A stretch of DNA of 64,000 bases from Planctomycetota bacterium (GTDB taxonomy: Bacteria; Planctomycetota; PLA2): NCBI GenBank assembly GCA_021776735.1, contig JAJFFH010000029.1, forward strand, positions 1-64,000, written 5' to 3'. Position numbers and translations under genes: made by a program. Below, one piece after another: positions 51,928 through 59,824 of this stretch. The notes below the pieces were generated by a model. It saw only the letters and a program-made list of their open reading frames with translations, had not been told where the DNA came from and ran no database searches. How positions within the stretch are numbered: the stretch's first letter is position 1; the number at the start of each line of letters is the position of its first letter.

Positions 51928-52229
51928 TCCCGTGCATCCCCCGAAAAACGCGGACGGACGGCGATACCTTGGAGACCGCGGGGCGAGACATCGCCGTCCG
52001 TCGGCTGCCCTCTGGGGTTTGGCGAGGACTTTTTTGCTTTTTTGTCGAGAAAATTCGCGTTTGCACGAAAGCCTGTACATTGGTCGATGGCGGGAGGCAG
52101 GCCTCGACGGGGTGGGCCCGTTCCTGACTTCCCGGCAAGATTTGATTGTGTTCCCCTGCCCGTGTCCTTTCCGTTCTTGTTAGAAGTGAAAAGGTCCGTT
52201 GCCTGAGGAACGAAGAAGAGGACACCCAG
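51928..52229 (+). other. 302-bp non-coding stretch with 12-mer hairpin
   Basis: It holds the inverted 12-mer pair (51953-52002), two T-runs after it (TTTTTTGC twice near 52029-52041), and the leader of the RRM gene, which ends in AGAGGA before the ATG at 52230. The long leader could carry cold- or RNA-responsive control as in other glycine-rich RNA-binding protein genes, but I see no recognised element. Confidence 0.6.
51953..52002 (+). terminator. hairpin formed by an inverted pair of the 12-mer
   Basis: GACGGACGGCGAT (51953-51965) and ATCGCCGTCCGTC (51990-52002) form a perfect 13-bp stem with a 24-nt loop, starting 25 bp after the stop of the PD40 gene. T-runs follow about 27 nt later. The arrangement copies the inverted uptake-sequence terminators of Neisseria and Haemophilus. 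Confidence 0.6.
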
Positions 52230-52619
52230 ATGGGTAAGAAGATTTTTGTCGGTAACATTCCGTTCCAGGCCACCGAGGCCGAGCTGTCGGATCTCTTCGG
52301 GGCCGATGGCCGCGAGGTTGAGCGCGTCAGCATCGTGACTGACCGCGAAACCGGTCGTTCGCGTGGCTTCGCGTTCGTCGAGATGGGCTCGGATGCCGAC
52401 GCATCGACCGCGATCTCCGCGCTCGATGGCCAGGAATTCCACGGTCGCGCGCTGCGCGTCAACGAGGCGCACGACAAGCCCCGTGGCGGTGACGGTGGCG
52501 GCGGTGGTCGTGGTCGTGGCGGCGGCGGTGGCGGCGGCTACGGCGGCGGCGGCGGCGGTGGTCGTGGCGGCGGTGGCGGCGGCTACGGCGGCGGCGGCGG
52601 CGGTCGCGGCGGCTACTAG
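52230..52619 (+). CDS. RRM-type RNA-binding protein with Gly-rich tail
   Basis: 129 residues. Single RRM: RNP2 KIFVGNIPF and RNP1 RGFAFVEM, with the standard spacing, then KPRGGDGGGGG and a tail of Gly with Arg and Tyr (GGGGYGG, GGRGGY). Such proteins occur in planctomycetes, cyanobacteria and others and act as RNA chaperones, often cold-induced. The tail could support phase separation. An SD (AGAGGA) lies 8 nt before the ATG. Confidence 0.92.
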   Translation: MGKKIFVGNIPFQATEAELSDLFGADGREVERVSIVTDRETGRSRGFAFVEMGSDADASTAISALDGQEFHGRALRVNEAHDKPRGGDGGGGGRGRGGGGGGGYGGGGGGGRGGGGGGYGGGGGGRGGY

Positions 52620-52636
52620 GTTGTCTGCTCGACAGC

Positions 52637-52655
52637 TAACGCCGTCGAAGCGTTA
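52637..52655. terminator. weak hairpin between convergent genes
   Basis: TAACGC, loop CGTCGAA, GCGTTA lies between the RRM stop and the stop of the opposing gene. It is short and lacks a clear T-run, so it is only a possible terminator. A direct repeat (TCGACAGCTA) overlaps it. Confidence 0.3.
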
Positions 52656-52667
52656 TCTGTTCGACAG

Positions 52668-54614
52668 CTACCTGTAGCGCCAGACCAGAGGCGTTACACC
52701 GCCCACAAGGACGCGTGATCCGAGGATCGCGATGTCCTCAACCCAGCTCCCCGCATCGGTAGTACTCGAATACGTAGCGCTGCCGATCGGGGTCAGCTTC
52801 GCGTCCACCTCCCCGGTCGAACCTGTACTCACGGAAAAGACCCGGAGGTGGACGCGGCTCGTCTTTTGGGCGAGCGCGCCGCCCGCGGCGGTGCCCCCCG
52901 GATCCACAGCTAACGCCGCAAGGTGAGATCCGCCGCTATCGAGAGCCACCAGGACCGATCCTCGCGGAGCAATGCGCACCGGATCGCCGACTCCGCCACC
53001 GCGCAGTGTTCCCCCGCTACGCAACCGAATCGTGTGGACCACGCCTTGGTCCGTGCCGACAAAGGCGACTCCGGCGCCCGCCACGATGCGCGAGGTGAGC
53101 TTGCCGTCCTTGATTTCGACGATGTGCCTTGAACGCATGGCTTCGAGATCGACGACCTCAACTCGACGCGGTCGCTGAAGCACCGCCACTGCGTTCGACT
53201 TCGCATCCACGGCGATCGAATCCGCGCCGGACGTGCGTAGCCGGACCGGTCCGCGCCACTTGCCGGTGCGCAAATCGGCGGTCCACAGCCGGTCGCCGGA
53301 AACCGCCACCACGCGCGACGTTCCCAGGATCGGAGCCAAGTGGCCCGGCGCGACGTCCGGCGGAGTTTTCACGATATTGGTGGGCTTGAACCCCATGCGA
53401 TGGCTGATGGCAAGGTGTCCCGGTCGCCACACAACGACACCGCGGTTGTCGCCCGTGAAACAGGCGGGACCGTCCGCGAGACCTCGCCGCGGCCTGCGTT
53501 CATCGCTGTCCTCCGAACGAACCTCAACCACCCCCGACTGCTGCCGGATCAAGACGTAGTCGTCGTCGGGCGAAACATCGAACCGGCAGATGGCCTGTTT
53601 GCGATCGTGGTCGAGATGAGCACGTTCGAAATAGAGGTCAAGCCGACCTTGACCTTCAAGCGGCGGACCGGACGGCAGGTCCGGCACGAACGGACGCAAC
53701 CGCGCCACGACCGACTTGATCGATACCGACGCGCGGCCCTCGACGCGATCGCCCGTCCGTGTCCATTCATACGGGAGCGGGAAGTACAAAAGCATCCCGT
53801 CACCCGCGCGCAATCCGGCCAGCAGCGCGCGCGCATGCGGCTCAGTATCAGTCCGCAGCACGGCTGTTCCGCGCACTTCTCGATCCACACGAAACTCCAG
53901 CGTCGCCCGTACGAGTCCTTCGAAGGACGGCTCGATTCCGGTAACCATCTTGAGGATCTCCGCAGGCGGAGCGATCGAACAGGTCAGGACTGCCCCCTGT
54001 GACGCGCGCAACTCGCGTGTGACGGAACTAGCGGGCCCTTTCTCACGCAACGAGGCCAACAGCTTCTCCATCGAATTCTCCATCGAACCGAGATCGGCGA
54101 ACACCAAGCGTCCATCCCCCAACAGACCCCACCTTGATCCGCCAAGGCTATCGACAAAGACATCGCCGTCCGTTCGCTGTATCTCGGTGTCTTCCTTCCG
54201 TTCCATGACCTCGATGAACTCGATCCACCGGCTGCGATCGAACGAGCCGCGGATCACGGCGTAGGTCTTTCGAAAACCGGAGTGCCCGATCGGGCCGGCC
54301 GCGCCCCAAGTGATCGAGGAGATCTCTTCCAGCTTGAGTCCGGTCGCCGCGAGCGCGAGATCGAGGTTCGGCAGGAAGAGATGTCGCAGGATCGAGTACT
54401 CGTCGAAGGCCGGCTTCGCGATGGCGTCAGAGAGTTCGGTGTTGCGCAGCGCCGCCATATCGATGTGAACGCCGAGCCAACAGTCTGCGGGCAGCCGGTC
54501 GGCGCGTTCGCCGACAGGAGGGACAGCGTGCGCCGAAGGTGTTCGCCGCTGCCACGCGACCGTTAACACGGCGGCGACCGCGAGAACACCGATCCCGAAT
54601 GCGAGGCGTCGCAC
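52668..54614 (-). CDS. membrane-anchored protein with C-terminal propeller-like region
   Basis: 648 residues from GTG. One N-terminal membrane helix (LAFGIGVLAVAAVLTVAW), then an alpha/beta domain of about 300 residues (DCWLGVHIDMAALRNTELSDA, TYAVIRGSFDRSRWIEF, GRLVFADLGSMENSMEKLLASL) recalling DUF3352-like secreted proteins. A beta-propeller-like half follows (DYVLIRQQSGVVEVRSED, VVAVSGDRLWTADLRTGKWRG, VAFVGTDQGVVHTIRLRSGG). Not confidently assignable. A 12-mer copy encodes QRTDGDVF. TATACT lies 7 nt before the GTG. Confidence 0.7.
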   Translation of the reverse strand: MRRLAFGIGVLAVAAVLTVAWQRRTPSAHAVPPVGERADRLPADCWLGVHIDMAALRNTELSDAIAKPAFDEYSILRHLFLPNLDLALAATGLKLEEISSITWGAAGPIGHSGFRKTYAVIRGSFDRSRWIEFIEVMERKEDTEIQRTDGDVFVDSLGGSRWGLLGDGRLVFADLGSMENSMEKLLASLREKGPASSVTRELRASQGAVLTCSIAPPAEILKMVTGIEPSFEGLVRATLEFRVDREVRGTAVLRTDTEPHARALLAGLRAGDGMLLYFPLPYEWTRTGDRVEGRASVSIKSVVARLRPFVPDLPSGPPLEGQGRLDLYFERAHLDHDRKQAICRFDVSPDDDYVLIRQQSGVVEVRSEDSDERRPRRGLADGPACFTGDNRGVVVWRPGHLAISHRMGFKPTNIVKTPPDVAPGHLAPILGTSRVVAVSGDRLWTADLRTGKWRGPVRLRTSGADSIAVDAKSNAVAVLQRPRRVEVVDLEAMRSRHIVEIKDGKLTSRIVAGAGVAFVGTDQGVVHTIRLRSGGTLRGGGVGDPVRIAPRGSVLVALDSGGSHLAALAVDPGGTAAGGALAQKTSRVHLRVFSVSTGSTGEVDAKLTPIGSATYSSTTDAGSWVEDIAILGSRVLVGGVTPLVWRYR

Positions 54615-54621
54615 GGGGACC

Positions 54622-54627
54622 AGTATA
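54622..54627 (-). promoter_or_regulatory. -10 box (TATACT)
   Basis: TATACT ends 7 nt before the GTG at 54614, in the 33-bp gap after the dehydrogenase gene. Confidence 0.45.
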
Positions 54628-54647
54628 GAACGAGCGCGGTCGCCCGT

Positions 54648-55670
54648 TCAGGCGCGCACGCGGCTGGCGACGTCTTCCGCTACCGCCGCAGAAAAGTCCG
54701 AGGTGCTCAGCGATCCGCCGAGGTCTGCCGTGCATTCGCCGCTGCTGATCCCCCGCAGGATCGAGTCGCGTAGGGCCGTCGCGAGGTCGTCGCGCTCGGT
54801 GTGGTCCAGCAGCATCGCGAGCGCGAGCAGCGACGCGCTGGGGTTGCACTTGTTTTGGCCGGCGATGTCGGGGGCCGTGCCTCCGGCGGGATCGAACATC
54901 GCGATGTCCGGCTTGCTCTCGGGCGTGAAGCTATAGCTCGCACTCGCGCCGAGGCCCATGCTGCCCACGAGTCCGCACGCCATGTCGGACAAGAAATCAC
55001 CGTACTCGTTCAGGCACAACACGACCTGGAAGTTGCCGGGGCACAAGACGATCTTTGCGAGCAGGGCGTCGAAGAGCTCGACCTGATGGCGAGTATCGGG
55101 GAATTCCTGCGCGACGGTCTGGGCGACCGCCTCGAACAGGCCGTCCGTGATGCGCTGGATCGTGTGCTTGGACGTCGACGTCACCGTGAGCCCGGTTTTT
55201 TGGGCCAGGCGAAACGCGAAACGGGCGGCATGCGTCACGGGACGCCGCTCGACGATCCGCAGCGACACGGCCGCGTCGTCGCCAATCATTCGGCCGGGGT
55301 CCTCGTACGTGCCTCCGGTCGCGACCCGCACGATCTGCAGGTTCACGGAGGCATCGATCGGACTCTCGACGCCGGGAATCGAAAACACCGGGCGGTGGAT
55401 GACGGAAAACGCGAGCCCGCGCCGCAGAACCGCGTTCGGGCTCTCGTTGTGCGTGATGGTCGGGTACTTGATCGCAAGCCGGGTATCGCGCATCGCCGCG
55501 ATCGCCTGGTCGTAGAGCATCCGACCGCGTTTTTCGCGGTTCTCCAGGGACAGGTCGATCGGCAGGAACTCGATCTCAATCGGCAGGGCGGCGGCTACCA
55601 CATGCGTGGCCTCCCGCAATTCGTCTCCGATGCCGTCCCCGAGCAGTTCCACGATTCGCAGCGCAACCAT
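54648..55670 (-). CDS. isocitrate/isopropylmalate-type dehydrogenase
   Basis: 340 residues of the beta-decarboxylating dehydrogenase family. GDGIGDELREATHVV at the start, LAIKYPTITHNESPNAVLRRGL (substrate loop), the catalytic region NEYGDFLSDMACGLVGSMGLGASASYSF, and the cofactor loop EDPGRMIGDDAAVSLRIVERR and FDPAGGTAPDIAGQNKCNPSASLLALAMLLDH. The unusual HNESPN segment makes the substrate (isocitrate, isopropylmalate or another) uncertain. TATCGT lies 7 nt before the ATG. Confidence 0.85.
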   Translation of the reverse strand: MVALRIVELLGDGIGDELREATHVVAAALPIEIEFLPIDLSLENREKRGRMLYDQAIAAMRDTRLAIKYPTITHNESPNAVLRRGLAFSVIHRPVFSIPGVESPIDASVNLQIVRVATGGTYEDPGRMIGDDAAVSLRIVERRPVTHAARFAFRLAQKTGLTVTSTSKHTIQRITDGLFEAVAQTVAQEFPDTRHQVELFDALLAKIVLCPGNFQVVLCLNEYGDFLSDMACGLVGSMGLGASASYSFTPESKPDIAMFDPAGGTAPDIAGQNKCNPSASLLALAMLLDHTERDDLATALRDSILRGISSGECTADLGGSLSTSDFSAAVAEDVASRVRA

Positions 55671-55677
55671 GTGCGCA

Positions 55678-55683
55678 ACGATA
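55678..55683 (-). promoter_or_regulatory. -10 box (TATCGT) of the dehydrogenase gene
   Basis: TATCGT ends 7 nt before the ATG at 55670 and abuts a near copy of the 12-mer at 55686. Confidence 0.38.
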
Positions 55684-55716
55684 ACATCGCCGTCCCAGGG
55701 CTTCCCTGGACTCGGG

Positions 55717-56904
55717 TCAACGCCCCGGACGCCCCGGCTGAAAGCGAAACTTGTTCGCGCCGAGCGGAGAGCCCACGACCCCCTTGTCGCCCGAAAACGC
55801 AAGTTCCTTGCGGACGAGTTCAGCCGCCTTCACCGGTGCAATACCGCGGCCCAGGACGAGATCGAGGTAGAGCATCTCGAGGACCGCGCTTGCGCACCAG
55901 TCCACGTCCACGGCGTAACCGGAGATGGGGATCGCAACGCCCGCCTCCTTCTGAATCGTCTCGGCCACGCCGGCGTGCATCATCGAGCATGCCGAAAAAT
56001 GCAGCAGCGTGACATTCGACGCGCCACGAAACGACTTGCCGATCGTCTCGGCGCTGACCTGGTCCTTGCCCGCCTGCAGCTTGCCGTCCTTGCCATGTCC
56101 CGCGAGCACAACGACCGTCGGCTCGGCAAGGAAACGGATGGGCGCGATGGCCCGCTGCAAGTCACCCGCGTCGCCGAAACGCCGGTGCCGCACCTGCACG
56201 TTGGGAAAGCGACGCAGATACGAGTACAGCATCGCGCCGAACGAGTACTCCTGATCGCTCAGCTTCTTCTCCCACCGCGCCTCGACGACGATCAGCCAAC
56301 TGACGCCGGGCCGTGGCGCAACGCGCTCGCCCGTCCAATCGGTCCACTTGTCCGTCCCCTTCATCCGCCACGCGCCCTTGAACGTGCGCTTGTCCGCGCT
56401 GAGTTCATACCAGCCGTCGCCGGTCGATGCGCCCTCGTGCCAAACGAACGTGAGCCGGTTGCCCTTTGCGCTCCCTTCGAGTCGCCCGGGCGCATTGTCG
56501 TAGAGGTACTCCGCGCGAACACGGCCACCCGAGCTGTTGAATCGAAGCGGTCCATGCGAGGTCTTGAACACCCCGGTGAACACGGTCCCCGCCGAAGCGC
56601 GCGTTCCCTTCCACGCGCCCCACGCCTCTTTCCCGTCCTCTTTCCACTGTCCCTCGAACGACCGCCCGTCCGCGGCGAGAACAAACCAGCCCTGCCCCTT
56701 CACCTGCGCCTCGGCGTAGCGAAACACGAACTTCGTCCCCTCGACCGCGCCCTCAATCGTCGCACCCGAATACGTCCCGCTGACTTTTTTCCCGGCCTGT
56801 TTCAGGGCCATCCGACCGTAGGTCGTATCCCAGGTGCCTGCCCACGGCGTTTCCTGGGCCGCGACCACGGCGACAAGGGCAAGAAGAGCGGCAAACAGTC
56901 TCAT
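55717..56904 (-). CDS. secreted protein with caspase/CHAT-like domain
   Basis: 395 residues; signal peptide MRLFAALLALVAVVAAQETP, with GGAGG-type SD 6 nt before the ATG. Two similar beta-sheet units follow (WAGTWDTTYGRMALKQAGKKVSGTYSGA and FTGVFKTSHGPLRFNSSGGRVRAEYLYD, each ending in a WFVLAADGRSFEGQW-like strand). The C-terminal half has WLIVVEARWEKK, then VVVLAGHGKDG and TLLHFSACSMM, the His and Cys pair of caspase-hemoglobinase (CHAT/C14-like) peptidases. Presumed protease outside the cytoplasm; the substrate is unknown. Confidence 0.75.
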   Translation of the reverse strand: MRLFAALLALVAVVAAQETPWAGTWDTTYGRMALKQAGKKVSGTYSGATIEGAVEGTKFVFRYAEAQVKGQGWFVLAADGRSFEGQWKEDGKEAWGAWKGTRASAGTVFTGVFKTSHGPLRFNSSGGRVRAEYLYDNAPGRLEGSAKGNRLTFVWHEGASTGDGWYELSADKRTFKGAWRMKGTDKWTDWTGERVAPRPGVSWLIVVEARWEKKLSDQEYSFGAMLYSYLRRFPNVQVRHRRFGDAGDLQRAIAPIRFLAEPTVVVLAGHGKDGKLQAGKDQVSAETIGKSFRGASNVTLLHFSACSMMHAGVAETIQKEAGVAIPISGYAVDVDWCASAVLEMLYLDLVLGRGIAPVKAAELVRKELAFSGDKGVVGSPLGANKFRFQPGRPGR

Positions 56905-57062
56905 GGCAACCTCCAGCGGCTGTGGGGTACACGCAACCCGTGCACGCAGTCCCTCGCAATCGTACGAATTGACCATGGGAGAGGTGAATCCATCTGCAAA
57001 AAGCCGACGGACGGCGATGTTTCCGCCCCATCTGGGACATGACGCCAGCGGCCTGCCGCGCG

Positions 57063-57068
57063 TACGAT
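57063..57068 (+). promoter_or_regulatory. -10 box (TACGAT) of the selenoprotein operon
   Basis: TACGAT ends 6 nt before the ATG at 57075. ATGACG at 57039 is a possible -35 with an 18-bp spacer. A 12-mer copy lies 45 bp further upstream. Confidence 0.48.
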
Positions 57069-57074
57069 GACGAT

Positions 57075-58163
57075 ATGGCCCGTTTCGTCCGCCCTCTGCT
57101 CGCCCTCGCACTCCTTCTCGGCCTCGTGCAGGCCGCGCCGCCGTCGCGCACCAAACGCATCGATAACCCGACGGAGCTCGGCAAGGTGCGCTGGCATCGC
57201 GACCACGACGCCGCGTTCGCCGCCGCGCGCAAGCTCGACCGCGACGTCCTCATCCTGTTCCAGGAAGTTCCCGGCTGAAGCAACTGCAAGAACTTCGGCG
57301 CCCAGGTTCTGGGCGACCCGCTGCTGGTCGATGCGATCGAGGAACTGTTCGTGCCGCTTTGCGTTTTCAACAACAGGAAAGGCGCGGACGCGCGCACCCT
57401 CGCCGCCTATCGCGAGAGGGAGTGGAACAACCCCGTCGTCCGCATCGTCGATGTTTTGAAAAAAGATGTCGTCCGACGCAACGGCGCGGGCTGGACCGTG
57501 ACGGCCGTCGCGCAACAACTTGTCGATGCGCTCGCACATCGCAAGCGGCCGGTGCCGCGATACCTCCAGACCCTTCTGGAAGAGAACGGCGCCCGCGGGC
57601 GCGGCATCGAGACCGCGGTTTTCGGGATGACGTGATACTGGGTAGGCGAGGCCGAGTTCGGCCTCCTACGCGGCGTCGTGGCAACCCGTCCGGGCTGGAT
57701 CAAGAAAACCGAGGTCGTGCGCGTGCGCTTCGACCCCAAAGTAGTGTCGTACGCCGAGCTCGTGAAACACGCGGCCAAGAGAAGCTGCGCACGGCCGGTC
57801 GTCACGCGCAACGGCGCGCAGCAAGACATCGCCAGCAAGATCGTGGGCAAGATCGCGCGGCGCGACGACACCGCCATCCGCTGGGTCAAGGACGACAAGT
57901 ACTACCTCAGCCGCACGCTGCTTCGCCATCTGCCGCTGACACGGATTCAGGCCACGCGCATCAATGCGGCGTTGAAGGGTGGCGGACGAGTCAAGGACGG
58001 AGTCCGTTGGCTGTCACCGCGCCAGCGCGACATGCTCGCTTTCGTGCAGCGGCATCCGGACGTGGGTTGGCCGAGCCTGATCGGTATCGCCGTCCGTCCC
58101 TCTTGGAAGCGTTTCCTTCAAAAAAAGGGCGCGGTCGTCGCAGCGACGCGTACAAACAAGTAG
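57075..58163 (+). CDS. secreted thioredoxin-MsrA-like fusion with two selenocysteines
   Basis: 362 residues if both in-frame UGAs are decoded. Signal peptide MARFVRPLLALALLLGLVQAAP. Residues 35-150 are a thioredoxin-like domain with VPGUSNCKNFG, a UxxC redox motif (U68, C71; UGA at 57276). Residues 180-260 are an MsrA-like domain: FGMTUYWVGEAEFGLLRGVVATRPGW replaces the usual GCFW by TUYW (U187; UGA at 57633), and VVRVRFDPKVVSYAELV matches the MsrA strand. The C-terminus (DDKYYLSRTLLRHLPLTRIQATRINAAL) is not typical MsrA. Likely a self-recycling methionine sulfoxide reductase. Each UGA is followed by a strong hairpin. The next gene starts 2 bp later. Confidence 0.88.
57299..57315 (+). promoter_or_regulatory. 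bSECIS-like hairpin after UGA68
   Basis: CGCCCAG (57299-57305), loop GTT, CTGGGCG (57309-57315): a perfect 7-bp stem, loop starting 27 nt after the UGA and containing G first. Confidence 0.75.
57642..57669 (+). promoter_or_regulatory. bSECIS-like hairpin after UGA187
   Basis: GTAG, bulge GC, GAGGCCG, loop AGTT, CGGCCTC, CTAC: eleven base pairs with one bulge. The loop starts 19 nt after the UGA. The strongest of the five hairpins. Confidence 0.8.
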
Positions 58164-58165
58164 CC

Positions 58166-59245
58166 ATGCGTATCGCCGCCCTTCTCTTCCTGTTCGCCTT
58201 TCACGCACAAGCCGAAGAGGCCGCTCCGGCGCCGAAGTCCGAACCGCGCCTGCTGATGGACAAGACCGGCCTGCACTGGGTCGCTCCGTTCGATCAGGCG
58301 CTCAAGGTCGCCAAGGAGTCGCGACGACTCCTGCTCGTCAAGCCGATCGCGTTCGGCACCGGCAAGAGCGGGTGCTGGTGACCCGCCGCCGAAGTGTTGA
58401 GGGCGGGTCCGCTCTCAGACGAACGTGTTTGCCGATTGATCAACCGCCGCTTTGTGCCGTTCGCCTTCGACCTGTCGAGCCGCGGATTCCTGGCCGATCG
58501 TGCCGGTCGCGACTTCGTCGTCAAGGCGCGGCCGGACTACGGCGGGGGCTCGGTCGCGACCCCGGAAGTACTGCTCATGACCCCGGAGGGCAAGGTCGTC
58601 GCCAAGGCCTCGAACTATGCGAGCACCGAGCAGTTGCTTGCCGTGCTCCGCCGGGCCCTCAAACAGAACGCGAAGTTTGCGCAGGCGGCCGCGGTGGAAA
58701 AAAAACTCACCGCCGAGGATCGTGCCGAGTACCTGATCGATCTGTTGGACGACGCCGGCGCGCTCAAGGCGCTCGGCAAGACCGACTCGGCGCGCGCGCA
58801 CTACCTGCGCGGCCGGATCGCCCGCTGGAAGGGCGATTTTGACGCCATGGACGCCCACACGGCGAAGGTCAAGGACAAGTCGCTCTGGGACGACATCTTG
58901 ATGGAGCGCGCATACCGCCACTGGAGCGGCAAGGCGTACAAGAAACTCGAGCAGGCGCTCGCGTCGTTTCCGAAGGACTCGAACCGCGCGACCGAGGCGG
59001 CGTATCACCACGGCTTGGCCCTGTTTCACCAGGACCGGAAGAAGGCCGCGCTCAAGGTATGGAAGGCGCTCATCGCCGCGCACCAGCAGGATCGTTGGAT
59101 CTACCGCGCGGACTGGGCGGTCTGCGCCAGCCAGCAAAAGCGCGGTCGCGGCGTCGTGATGATGAGCAGCGGTCAGAACTCGAACTCGGCATTGGGCCGC
59201 ATCGGCTACATGGGCCGTCCCCACCCGGATCTGCGCCGCCGCTGA
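58166..59245 (+). CDS. secreted thioredoxin-like selenoprotein with CWU motif
   Basis: 359 residues if the UGA at 58379 (codon 72) is read as selenocysteine. Signal peptide MRIAALLFLFAFHAQAEE. The thioredoxin-like part is LHWVAPFDQALKVAKESRRLLLVKPIAFGTGKSGCWU, then PAAEVLRAGPLSDERVCRLINRRFVPFAFDLSS and TPEVLLMTPEGKVVAKAS (cis-proline strand). The active motif is C70-W71-U72. A helical TPR-like C-terminal half follows (DSARAHYLRGRIARWKGDFDAMDAHTAKV). It starts 2 bp after the MsrA fusion; the two probably work on the same periplasmic thiol pathway. A hairpin lies 24 nt after the UGA. Confidence 0.86.
58399..58416 (+). promoter_or_regulatory. bSECIS-like hairpin after UGA72
   Basis: GAGGGCG (58399-58405), loop GGTC, CGCTCTC (58410-58416): 7 bp with one G-U pair. 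The loop GGTC is like that of the E. coli fdhF element and starts 24 nt after the UGA. Confidence 0.76.
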
Positions 59246-59749
59246 TCAGGCCTCCGATTCCAGTTCAACGCCGAGGCCGTCGGCGATGCGGTTGACGAAC
59301 GCGAAGTACGCGGTCACGGCACAGGCGTCATGGATCGCGCGATCGTCGAATCCGTGCGCACGCAGGGCCTCGGTGTCGGCGCACGTCATGGCGCCCGGAT
59401 CATGCGTGAGCTTGAGCGCGTAGTCGACAAGCGCCTGATCCGCGCCCGAAAGCATCGCCGTCCGTTCCTGTAGCCCGTGGACATATCCGTCCGGATCCGG
59501 ATGACCGGCCGTCTGCAGAAGGACGCGGAGCCCCGCGCCGTGGTGGACGATTCAGTACGGGCATCCGTTGGCCTGCGACACCGTGATCGCGATGATCTCA
59601 CGCTGCACGCGGGTCAACGGACCGTCGCCGTGCATGACCTCGCGGTAGAGCGCGAGGTGCGCGCGCTGCGTCTTCGGCGCGACCCCGTGGATGCGCAGGA
59701 TGTTGTCGTTGTCCCCGGCGAGGCCGGTCCCGTACTCGATAAACGCCAT
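59246..59749 (-). CDS. AhpD-like (carboxymuconolactone decarboxylase fold) selenoprotein
   Basis: 167 residues if the UGA at 59552-59554 (codon 66) is decoded. NGCPYUIVHHGAGLRVLLQ places selenocysteine in the second position of the AhpD CxxCxxxH motif (C63, U66, H70). The flanking helices (MHGDGPLTRVQREIIAITVSQA, LVDYALKLTHDPGAMTCADTEALRAHGFDDRAIHDACAVTAYFAFVNRIADGLGVE) are standard for the peroxidase-related CMD family. Expected alkylhydroperoxidase-type activity. Its stop directly adjoins the stop of the CWU gene. TAGGGT lies 6 nt before the ATG. Confidence 0.88.
59522..59539 (-). promoter_or_regulatory. bSECIS-like hairpin in the AhpD-like gene
   Basis: On the - strand: GGCGCGG, loop GGCT, CCGCGTC; 7 bp with one G-U pair. 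The loop starts 19 nt after the UGA. Confidence 0.75.
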
Positions 59750-59755
59750 CGACGC

Positions 59756-59761
59756 ACCCTA
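59756..59761 (-). promoter_or_regulatory. -10 box (TAGGGT) of the AhpD-like gene
   Basis: TAGGGT ends 6 nt before the ATG at 59749; weak consensus match but the same spacing as the other boxes. Confidence 0.35.
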
Positions 59762-59824
59762 GCAAGTCCGGGACACATCGACGCATCGGACCCGGACGCG
59801 CTGGCCCGACTCGGGATGAATCGG

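Noticed and set aside
52480..52619. Val/Ala-rich protein in another frame of the RRM gene tail
   Set aside because: It is the shifted reading of GGC/GGT glycine codons and has no independent support.
53748..53761. Extra copy of the 12-mer (ATCGCCCGTCCGT)
   Set aside because: It has an inserted C and falls in a region of high GC, so I did not count it.
57276..59554. In-frame UGAs read as pseudogenes or frameshifts
   Set aside because: All interruptions are exactly UGA at redox or conserved positions, with no other lesions, intact downstream family signatures and a hairpin at the same distance.
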